NCBI GenBank assembly: GCA_964020085.1
Contig: OZ026601.1
Coordinates: forward strand, 20,113,930 to 20,177,929
Length of the DNA stretch: 64,000 nt
Source: Micromussa lordhowensis
Taxonomy: Eukaryota > Cnidaria > Anthozoa > Scleractinia > Lobophylliidae
Direction of reading: 5' to 3'
A program made the translations under genes and the position numbers. The notes beneath the pieces are model-generated. The model saw only the letters and a program-made list of their open reading frames with translations. It was not told where the DNA came from and did no database searches. Position 1 is the stretch's first letter. Each line of letters starts with the position of its first letter. This document shows, piece by piece, positions 56,297 through 64,000 of this stretch.

Positions 56297-56714
56297 GTGT
56301 ACTTGTAAAAATTGCCAAATCCTCAACAGAAATGAGGAATGTACCTGCTGTTCAGAGTTTTGTGAAATCTGCAACAAAAACAGGGAGGCAGTAGAGATGG
56401 GGGAGGTTGCTGAAGCCCCAATTTGTATAACGCAGCATCCAGGTTTCCAAGCTGTTTGTCTCAACAGATGAATGCTACAGACAGCCTGGTACCAATATAA
56501 GCAACAGTATCATCAGCCATATGATGGTCCTGAACATAAACTTAACAGGCACATAGCCTATCGTCAGCTTGTCAGATGGTGTTGGGGTGTTCTTGGCAAA
56601 GAAATAAGAGTCCCTTTGCCATCATGTGCAGTGTGCTGCATTAGAGCACACTTTTCTCCTCCAGGACTTGAAGATGACTTCCAGTTCGAGGGTTTTCATT
56701 TTCCAGATGAATAG
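56297..56714 (+). pseudogene. P2X7 intracellular (ballast) domain protein exon, one premature stop
   Basis: After an acceptor (tactttag, boundary 56297) the frame encodes a Cys-rich zinc-binding region (CTCKNC, ECTCCSEFCEIC), then CITQHPGFQAVCLNR, a TGA at 56469-56471 where the family has Trp (TGG), and the continuing frame AWYQYKQQYHQPYDGPEHK, HIAYRQLVRWCWGVLGKEIR, PSCAVCCIRAHFSPPGLEDD and a stop at 56714. This is the P2X7 ballast fold, which in vertebrates forms the cytoplasmic C-terminus of the P2X7 channel but in cnidarians occurs as a stand-alone domain. No channel segment is present. The acidic first exon expected upstream (compare 15594-15796) was not found. It converges with the transposase gene at 57282. 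Confidence 0.75.
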
Positions 56715-57027
56715 GAAACAGCAGGGTGAACTGAGTCAAAAATAATGCACCCTTTGTGCTTAGACTGAATGTGTTCAATTTGATTTTGTTTTGGGTAAAA
56801 ATCAATAATATTAACCATAGTGACATCCACAATCACCTGAAGTCATTGTTGTTATGTAAACAAGTTATCTATTCTTTTTGGATGGGAAAAACAAAGATTA
56901 AAATACATGTTCTACTGTTTAGAAAAACAGGAAATGAGTTTCTGTCTTTACCTCGTGGCACAAATGGTTTGTTTTTGTTTTTGAGGTGGGTGGGGGCACA
57001 ATTTGACTCTCCTTCATTTAAGTTGTA

Positions 57028-57215
57028 GTGCCTCTCTCCACCCAGGTATATGAATGGGTACTGGCAAATTAAATGCTGGGGGTAACCCTGCCATGGACTA
57101 GCATCCCATCCAGGGGGAGTAGAAATACTCCTGCTTCATGCTATGGAAACCGAGATAAGCTCCGGCCTGATGGGCCACTTGGCTTGAATGCAGACTACCT
57201 TTACTTTTTCATTTA
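57028..57215. repeat. Dispersed SINE-like repeat
   Basis: A block with CCACCCAGGTATATGAATGG, TGGACTAGCATCCCATCC and CCTGATGGGCCACTTGGCTT. I recognise this as a repeat often seen in coral transcripts and UTRs. It lies between the ballast exon and the 3' end of the transposase. No internal RNA polymerase III boxes were confirmed. Confidence 0.45.
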
Positions 57216-57281
57216 AGTTGTACTTAATCACATTTGCATGCATGCAGTAGTTCTTATTTTGTGCAGCCAAAATGTAGAGTT

Positions 57282-59852
57282 TTATCGGTTAAACCTGGAG
57301 CGGTGTTTACGGACAAGTTCTTGTTTGCTAGGAGGAGCAGTCCCTGAGATGTTTTTGGGGAGATGGCATGCTTCAGGTTCAATTTTCGACTTCACCTGTT
57401 TCACAGGCAGTGGCAACAGTGTCCATCAAAACCACAACATGTGCATAGGATTTTTTTTTCTTTTATTGGCTTAGCCACCCACTGTTTCTGTGCCTGTGGA
57501 AAGCTCACCTTGTACCTGGCTTGACCAGCATGTGGCCCAGATTGTACGAGGGCCTGCTTTCTTCCAAAGTCTGCACTGTGATTGAGTGCTGCGAGTTGTG
57601 CACATGCCACCATGCCTTGGTGAGAAAAATGTTCACGTTTTGGACAGTACTTCAAATATTCGGAGTGATACACCTCAAGCTCTCCAGTGTGGCCAAATTC
57701 AGTCAGCTTCTCAATGTCTTTCAAGATCTTATTGAGCACCACCTCCTCAAGGGCAATATAGGTAGGGGTATCAGGCTTCAGCCACTTCTTTTTCCTAATC
57801 TGAGCACTGGTCAGTCTTGGATGGCAACACTCATGAAAGTGGGTGTACCCATTCCACTTGTGTTTGTTTGTCACATGGAACAGAACTGACTTTCACTTTT
57901 CTTTCAGCACTTCACCATTGCCATCGCATGCTGCAGAACACCACCACATGTGGTTTGAGACTGAAGGGATCCATGGAAGAAGATCTTCATAGCCTTTCAA
58001 TTTAGCCTTCTTGGAAAGTTTTTTTGTGATCCACTTTGACAAATGCCAAACATCATACTGGTGGTTGATTTCACCATGGTCCTTTCTCATAGAACTTGAG
58101 ATGGAAGTATGGCGGTCTGTCGCAATTCTCGTGATGGTGACTTCTTCACTGGCCAGGTCTTGAATGCACCTCTCGAACCCTTCCTTTTCCATTGCATTAG
58201 ACGAAGTTACCTCTGTTTCCTGTGCAACATCGATTGCTGCCACCTTTCCTTCATCTATCATCATGGTGTATGTACAACATTTGGCATTGTGACCTGGACT
58301 GTCGCACCTTCCATCCCCAATCAAATTGACTGGCCCATTGCTTTTAACTTCATCTAATACGGAACTTCTTTCCTCTTTCCAGGCTTTGTTTACTGCAGGA
58401 AACAAATACTTGTTTTGTATATTGTAAAATGTGTTATGGCTGAAGAACTTCAAATTAAGAAAGGATGCAAACTGGGCAATATGAGAAAATGTATTGCCAC
58501 TAAATAGAATGGCAGTCAAGGATAGTAAATTACCTGCTGCAATATTTTTATCAGTGGCTGTGAATTCCAGCTAGTCAGATGATTATTGACACAGCAGCAT
58601 TTTCACTGAAAACATACTGCCTCTAGTTGTTTCGGTAGATTCAAAAATGGTTCCACCACATTTTGAACAAAATTTTAGAAGTAACTTTAGGCAGGACTCA
58701 AAAACCTGGAATTTTCGCTCATGGTGTTCTTCTGAATCTAACTCATAATCTGTGTCATCCGATGATGAACCTGCATTGTCAGTCATGTCACACTTGTATT
58801 CCTCATCATCATTCAAGGCTGAGAGAGACAATTGTGGATCATTCGGAGACTCCTCATCTGATGGATAGACTTGTTCATACAGGGTAATTTTTTTTGGTTT
58901 ACTGTCAGTGTTTATATTTTCTTTAGATTCTTGTTTCTTTTTGCCAAATTTTTTGCAATCAGCTCGTTAAGAGACAGGGTAAGTTCCCCCAGAATTTTCT
59001 TTCTTCTCATCTTTTACATGGCTACTGTGACCAGAAGGGCCAGGGCTAGCACCACCAGGGCATTCACTGATTAAATCAACCTGTGTCCCCAGCATCTGTA
59101 AAAGTCTTGACTGGTTGTGGCACTGGTGGTGAAACTACTGGATCAGTTTGTGTGTACTCAGAACGAGTGATCACAAACCTTGCTCCCACACAACACTGAG
59201 TACTCGCATCTTGCTTAGAAACCCTTAAATCTCCTGGGCTGGTTGCCATTAAACTGGCTGACTCAGCTGGTTCTTCAACAATGATGCAAGCTCCTTCTGT
59301 TGAAGTACTTTGTAGTGAAGCACCTCCAAAAATCTTAAGAACAAGAATTTGACATTTTAATGCATGACAAGGTACTCCCTGACTGAGAATTTATCTAGCT
59401 AGAGCCAGTACACTAGATAGCATGTCACCGCTAATCGATCGACTGATGATTAATGATGATTAATTTTAAGAAAAATGTAGGTCTGAGATCCATATCCAAC
59501 ACCCACGTCTTGTCGTAATTCTTGTGCTCACAGCCAGCTTGAACGATTCCCGCTACTTATTCTAGGTTTCTTCGGCTCAGGCCCAAACGAAAACACTGAG
59601 GGTATCGCATCACGTTTAAGACGTCTTTTCACCTTTAGCTCAGCCATTAACTGTGCTTTCAAGTCCGCTTCAAAGCAATCATCGGTAAAATGTTCACTGC
59701 ACACATAACAGTTTTGCATTGGAGGGAGATTATCTCTTCTGATCCTCGCTAACCAGGCTTTTTGTAACCCTTTATCGTTGGGAATGCGATGGTAACTTAT
59801 GTTACGTCTTAGATGAATGGTTAATACAACCAGGCACGCAGCAGTGGACCAT
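57282..59852 (-). pseudogene. THAP-domain Kolobok-like DDE transposase, inactivated
   Basis: Minus-strand order: a THAP zinc finger from ATG 59852 (HCCVPGC, then after a one-base shift near 59800 YHRIPNDKGLQKAWLARIRR, CSEHF, AIPSVF); a linker exon 59333-59081 (acceptor tcttaag, donor CACAG/GTTGAT); an acidic region and a Cys pair (CSKCGG) at 58885-58600; a shifted segment with stops near 58583; then the catalytic region (FSGNTFSHIAQFASF, LIGDGRCDSPGHNAKCC, TRIATDRHTSI, YDVWHLSKWITKKLS). A TGA replaces TGG at 57893-57895. The C-terminal part has HTGELEVYHSEYLKYCPKR and, after another shift, ends at 57282. THAP plus this core fits the Kolobok superfamily (TTAA targets); assignment is by pattern memory. 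Confidence 0.65.
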
Positions 59853-60226
59853 TATCACTATTCCACAGTGAGATTATATGGAAACACAACTACATAAATA
59901 TTTTATGAGCTGAACTACTTAGTTTTGTGACTGAAAAGCTCGCCAATGTCGCGCAATTGTGTTTCACGATATGATGTCAGCAGATGTTCCACTGACCGTT
60001 TCAGCTACCGCATTCCAAAATCAAGATGGCGGGTCATTCACAAAACTTTGGACCGATTTTTTAACAAAAATATTTTGCCTGGGGACGATTTATGCCAACC
60101 AAGATACTCCAGGTATATAATTATTGATATAAAATTCTCTTAAATGGGCCTAAGTTCCCCTTTAATGTTTGAACAATGAATTTTAGACTTGGTCTAAGAA
60201 ATGAGACAAAATAAACACTGAATTTT

Positions 60227-60454
60227 TTACTCTTCCTCCTCCACTAGCAGTGAAGACCTGCCAAATGGCGGCAAATGTTGAACTGGACCTTCAGAAAAAC
60301 TTCCGTCTTGCGAACGAACCGAACAATATTCCAAATCACTTTCACTCTCCAGATTGCCAAAACCTTCTTCTACACTTTCTTTGTCTCCCAGATCACTGCC
60401 ATCCGCCGCAACCATCACTAAAACTTGATCGGTATTGAAATAATTTGATGCCAT
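60227..60454 (-). CDS. Short acidic open frame, unassigned
   Basis: 75 codons from ATG 60454 (MASNYFNTDQVLVMVAADGS) with acidic repeats (ESESDLEYCSV, VEEEE), upstream of the THAP exon on the same strand. A GT donor may lie in its last codons (GAAGA/GTAAAA). It resembles the acidic leaders of cnidarian transposon-associated proteins but has no diagnostic domain. Confidence 0.3.
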   Translation of the reverse strand: MASNYFNTDQVLVMVAADGSDLGDKESVEEGFGNLESESDLEYCSVRSQDGSFSEGPVQHLPPFGRSSLLVEEEE

Positions 60455-60568
60455 GACCTTTCACAGATGTAAACAAACCCGCGAGCGACGACACCAAAAA
60501 GAAAATGGAAACTTTGGTTGTAAACCCTGAAAAAATGGCAGATTCTGTTTTTTGTATTTGAAAAAAAG

Positions 60569-60870
60569 TTTTTAGCCGTTAAACGGCTAAAAACTAACGG
60601 ATAGTTAACGGCCTTGAAAGCGTTCTAACGGTTTGTCCTAACGGTCTAACAGCAGAACTGGTCATGGCTAACGGATCATTTGAGCATTCTAACGTTTGAC
60701 CCTAACGCTCTAACGCCTGACTAATTCTGCTTAACGGCTCATGAAAACTTTTTAACGCTTCTGCAACTTGTTCTAACGCATAGCTGGAGCCGTTAATCGG
60801 CCGAGAAAAAAATCTAATGCTTTGCATTAACGACTTGAGCATTAGAAGCGGTAGATGCAGTCTAGTGTAC
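60569..60870. repeat. AACG-rich repeat array
   Basis: Begins with two 12-bp arms, TTTTTAGCCGTT and AACGGCTAAAAA, separated by one base (60569-60593). About fifteen AACG/TAACG motifs at irregular spacing follow. The block GTTAAACGGCTAAAAACTAA resembles 28261-28280 in the same orientation. The CACGGG terminus is absent. Confidence 0.7.
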
Positions 60871-61725
60871 CGACAAGGTTTTCATGAACTGCCGAATATC
60901 TCACAATAACGTCACACGTTTCGAAGTATAAAAAACCACACACAAAAATTTCAATTTCATTTTACATAGTCGCGAATGTCAAATGTTTTCATCAAGGAGC
61001 GTGTGACAAGATCTGAATACAGTGATGCAAATTTTAGGATGTCGTAAAGCGAAATGGCTGGGTCGGTATAGCCATAAAAGCTTGAATTTTTTTCATGTAA
61101 ACATAGTCAAAAGAGCGCACAATGAAAACAAATTCGCACACTTTCTTGCTGCCTTTATTTTTAGCGTCGACATTATTTTGCATTTTGTTTATGACGGAGT
61201 TGACATGAACTTGCCCATTCACACACTTTGCTTGCTTCGTTACTACCGTCAGCAAAAAGCGTTGCAAAGGGATGTTTCGTGTGGGAATTTACGTAAACAA
61301 CTTTCTGCTTGAAAGAGCACGCGAAATTAAAGTCGCGACCTGATGCGACAAAGACCTTGAATTACACCGAAAACAACTGTATGCAAATTGAATAATTGAA
61401 TTAATTGAATGTATTTTTCCATTTTCGAAAAAAAACAACTGTCGTCCACATGTTGCGTTTTTGAATTTTGATGCCACTTTCTGCATGTTTAATAATTATT
61501 TGAGCACCTAACAGTCAATATTATGTTTCGACACTTAAAGAAATTCATACTCTGACCCCGGTGTCAACTGTCAGAGAACAATTTCCACAAAAATTGAAGT
61601 TTCAACCCTGTGAGAGTATTCGATAGTTGTTTAGCAATACGAAGCGATTCTAAACAATGTTTCTCTTTTATTGTGGTCGAATTCTCTTCACTTCGGCATA
61701 CTATCAGAACCTCGACTCACAAACA
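60871..61725. other. Non-coding stretch
   Basis: The two opposing frames at 61022-61312 and 61034-61267 are antisense to each other, and neither has a recognisable domain. No repeat or promoter could be supported. Confidence 0.35.
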
Positions 61726-61900
61726 CGATTCCAAAAATTATGTTCGTTTGCAAGATGACGAAATACAGTCGAACCTCAATTATCCGGACTCATCGGGACC
61801 TTGGTAAACAGTCCGGATAATCGAGAGTCCGGATAATCGAAAATATGAATATTAATGAGATCGCTCGTGTGTTTACATAACCAAGCGGGAGGAACTACCA

Positions 61901-62744
61901 TAAATGTCCGTGTATAAGCCGCATCCGTAGATAAGCCGCACCCCCAATTTGGAAGTGGAGATTTTGGAAAAAAAATTAAAACAATAAAGTTGGAAGTTCC
62001 AGTAGAGTTGTATTGCTATAAACAAACAAGGACAAACAATCAAGGTTTCGAAACACCGACATATAAGTTGTCACCTTTCACATTTATCAAGTCTGAAGAA
62101 AGCGAAATTTCTTTTGTGGTACCTTCTTTTTCGTTTGAATTTAAGACATCTTTAACTTAAAATGCTCTTTTGATCTGATTTTTTAAGATAATCACTTCGA
62201 AACACGCCATAAAGTTGAAATTCCTTCGCCATTGAAACAAAACAAACAAGTGCTTAGTAGCCAGGCTTTAAGTGTGGGGAGGAGTCTGGACTAGGGCCTG
62301 AGCGTCGTCTGTGCATCATAACACCAAAGCGGCCTTCACACACATTGCAAAGTTACACACATCAAAAAGATGTTTGGAAACCTGCAATAGGCGAAAAACT
62401 TCATGCAGAGCAGAAGCTTGATAATGCAGTCGACAAAGTTGCCGTAAAGGTGGTCAAAAACAACGAAACAGTTGGCCATTTATCTCACGAGTACTCGCAA
62501 ATTTTGTCGTATTTCACAGACACAAACGGCTCCTTTAGGAGCCACCACTCATCAAAAAGTCAATGAACAACAGCAACACGCTCTCAGTTTCTTTTTTGTG
62601 TATTTCTTGACATCTTAAGAAGTTTTACGAATATTAATTAGGTCTTTGAGAACTCCAAACACAGATGTATCTGTGGATAAGCCGCACCCTTGATTTTTGG
62701 CTTCAATTTTGCGAAAAAAAGTGCGGCTTATAAATGGACGTTTA
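61901..62744. mobile_element. Inner element with ATAAGCCGCA terminal repeats
   Basis: TAAATGTCCGTGTATAAGCC at 61901 and, inverted, TAAACGTCCATTTATAAGCC ending at 62744 form imperfect 23-bp ends (three mismatches). GATAAGCCGCACCC also recurs in direct orientation at 61930 and 62675. About 844 bp, inserted in the Tigger-like element. Confidence 0.65.
62345..62566 (+). pseudogene. HIRAN-like domain fragment inside the nested element
   Basis: The frame SYTHQKDVWKPAIGEKLHAE then QKLDNAVDKVAVKVVKNNET and VGHLSHEYSQILSYF follows the pattern of the HIRAN-like domain proteins abundant in corals (KDIW, P-x-x-GE, E/Q-x-DN-x-x-D-x-x-AV, VGHLP). No ATG opens the fragment and it stops after about 70 codons. 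HIRAN domains bind DNA ends in other proteins; the function of the cnidarian variants is not established. Confidence 0.5.
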
Positions 62745-63197
62745 CAAAAAGCTGAACGCATCAAAATATTTCTTTGTCTTGTCGCACTTGCGAATTTCGA
62801 AAAGCACATAGGATAATATGCTGTTTCAACAGTCTTTTGAAAGGATTATTGGGCTTTTGCGACTTTGAGTTTTCACTATCACAACTAATTAATATTCATG
62901 AAAAAATTGGGACCAGAGAAAAAAGTCCGGATAATCGAAAAGTCTGGATAATCGAGGTCCGGATAATCGAGGTTCAACTGTACCGGCATGTGCTTGACAA
63001 TTTTCTGCAATTTTTAGAATCGCTTGGCTATTCCAAACAAAGATCGCATCTTCTCATTAGGTTCAAAAGAAGCTTTCTGTAGCAATTCGTTAAATATCTC
63101 TAACTGCCGATGTAAGTGTCAAGCACATGCCGATTTTATAGTATGCACAGGCTCCGTTATTTCGTCATCTTGCAAACGAATATAATTTTTGGAATCG

Positions 63198-63566
63198 CTC
63201 TGCAATTCTAAAGAAACATCAAATACCATCAAGAAGTTTGAAAGAATTTTTCAGTGGAAATTCTGTGAAAATTTCTGACTGCCGGGCATTTAGTCCATTT
63301 AAGACCTTGCCCGGCTGCCGGGCATTTAGACACAGCGCAATATTTTTGCTTCCGTGCCATTTTCTTTCAATATAATTATTTTTATGATAAATAAATATGA
63401 AAAGGAGTCTCTTCATCCCGAAATGTGTCAAGCGACAAAAATGTGAGTAGCGAAAATTAAAACAAAAATGCAAATGAAAAGTAAGGCCGCGCTAGTGTTC
63501 TCATGGTCATAATGGAGTAAATCATATGATTCATATAGTGACACGCCACTTTTTTTCACAACTTAC
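63198..63566. other. Spacer with a short direct repeat
   Basis: CTGCCGGGCATTTAG occurs at 63281-63295 and 63315-63329. No gene supported; the minus frame at 63219-63473 is not convincing. Confidence 0.35.
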
Positions 63567-63665
63567 CACAGTGTCCATGGATTCTAGTCGCCGCTCAATG
63601 CTGGACAATCGCTGTGTGATGTTGCCTTCCATGGCAGTGAACGCGTTTTCTAATCTTTCCATCAT
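63567..63665 (-). CDS. Internal coiled-coil exon of a gene extending past the right edge
   Basis: 99 nt, exactly 33 codons, between the acceptor attcggcag and the donor ACTGTG/GTAAGT. The product MMERLENAFTAMEGNITQRL then SSIERRLESMDTV has a clear heptad pattern. The upstream exon appears to be the one cut by the window edge (63987-64000). Phase 0 at both ends if read from the first ATG. Family unknown. Confidence 0.55.
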
Positions 63666-63986
63666 CTGCCGAATAAAGACACAATACGCGTTATTTCAAC
63701 CTCATTTTAGACCTCTCGGAAAAAATTGAAACGGGAACGGGGAGGCGGGAACAAGGTTGTTGCTATTTTGCTCTAAACGCGAGCGCGATGCATAGCTACG
63801 AGTTAGGAGTCGCATGGACGCCAGCTTGGGTGGCCTTTTTCTCCGAGTCTGAAATTTGTCTTACAGATAATATCATTATCAGACAAGAAATTCATGTTTA
63901 GAATTGAAACGTTCAGAAAACGAAGCGAGAGATAAATTGAAAAGGACTGGTTATTTGCTTATAAGGTTACTGACCATTGTGCTTAC

Positions 63987-64000
63987 CTTGCAGATACTAT
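63987..64000 (-). CDS. 3' tip of an exon cut by the window edge
   Basis: The minus strand reads ATAGTATCTGCAAG/GTAAGCAC, a strong donor with its boundary at 63987. Probably the exon preceding 63665-63567 of the same gene. Too short to assign. Confidence 0.35.

Larger units (their letters stand above)
61766..62980. mobile_element. Tigger/pogo-like element with TA target duplication
   Basis: Inverted ends CAGTCGAACCTCAATTATCC (61766 on) and the complement of CAGTTGAACCTCGATTATCC (ending at 62980), flanked by TA at 61764-61765 and 62981-62982. Subterminal GTCCGGATAATCGA units are repeated at both ends. No transposase remains. The interior is filled by a second element. Confidence 0.8.
61726..63197. 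repeat. Outer inverted repeat of a three-level nest
   Basis: CGATTCCAAAAATTATGTTC through AAGATGACGAAATA (61726-61765) is the inverse of 63158-63197. GGCATGTGCTTGACA (62985-62999) is the inverse of 63117-63131. The right arm has about 26 bp between these two parts that the left arm lacks; there the left arm is interrupted by the Tigger-like element. Confidence 0.75.

Noticed and set aside
57401..57889. Plus-strand frames opposite the transposase (57521-57889, 57238-57474)
   Set aside because: Antisense shadows; the minus strand carries the conserved transposase blocks.

Overview
This is eukaryotic, intron-bearing, AT-rich DNA, almost certainly from an invertebrate animal. The gene families present (cnidarian-style P2X7-ballast-domain proteins, DUF6589 proteins, a THAP/Kolobok-like transposase, KDZ-like genes, HIRAN-like fragments, L1/Tx1 LINEs) point to an anthozoan cnidarian such as a stony coral. 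That placement is an inference from family content, not from a marker gene. No rRNA, tRNA or organelle gene was seen.

Most of the window is a stack of mobile elements in different states of decay. From left to right: a broken BEL/Pao gag (1-1483, minus) behind a TTAA-flanked inverted-repeat element (1524-2612); a RecQ-like helicase pseudogene (2934-5393, plus); a nearly full-length L1/Tx1-type LINE with ORF1 and ORF2 (about 5634-10865, plus); a DUF6589 gene remnant with introns (11823-14497, minus), split by an internally deleted PIF/Harbinger element (13520-14281); an orphan first exon of a P2X7-ballast-type protein (15594-15796, plus); and a Helitron (about 16881-25434, minus) with a spliced RPA-like gene, a Rep/helicase/OTU gene and a tandemly repeated promoter-like region. 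A 5'-truncated CR1/L2-like LINE (25869-27745) and a 5'-truncated L1/Tx1 LINE (28293-30130, minus), inserted in an AACG-rich repeat, follow.

From 30 to 44 kb the DNA is mostly non-coding: a 121-bp satellite (30420-31625), a large palindrome (34463-34916), and a 129-bp tandem array (35085-36025). Each of the seven units of that array carries one 27-nt minus-strand microexon with good splice sites. The array ends in a terminal exon, a stop codon and a poly(A) signal, so it looks like the 3' end of a host gene encoding a nine-residue acidic repeat. A clean minus-strand first exon lies upstream at 38733-38870.

From 44 to 53 kb, spliced exons can be read on both strands. A KDZ-transposase-like gene (47916-49175, minus) sits head to head with an unrecognised eight-exon gene (49497-52384, plus). 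The latter ends in a Glu-Gly tail whose stop codon is supplied by a GTAAC minisatellite. From 54 to 61 kb there is a THAP-domain Kolobok-like transposase gene (57282-59852, minus) converging on a P2X7 ballast-domain gene (56297-56714, plus), with AACG-rich repeat arrays on both sides. At 61.7-63.2 kb three inverted-repeat elements are nested, the innermost holding a HIRAN-like coding fragment. The right edge holds two minus-strand exons of a gene that continues out of the window.

Nearly every transposon protein carries one to a few inactivating changes (premature stops, one-base frameshifts, lost catalytic residues). The exceptions are LINE ORF1, the Helitron RPA-like gene and the microexon array, which read open throughout.
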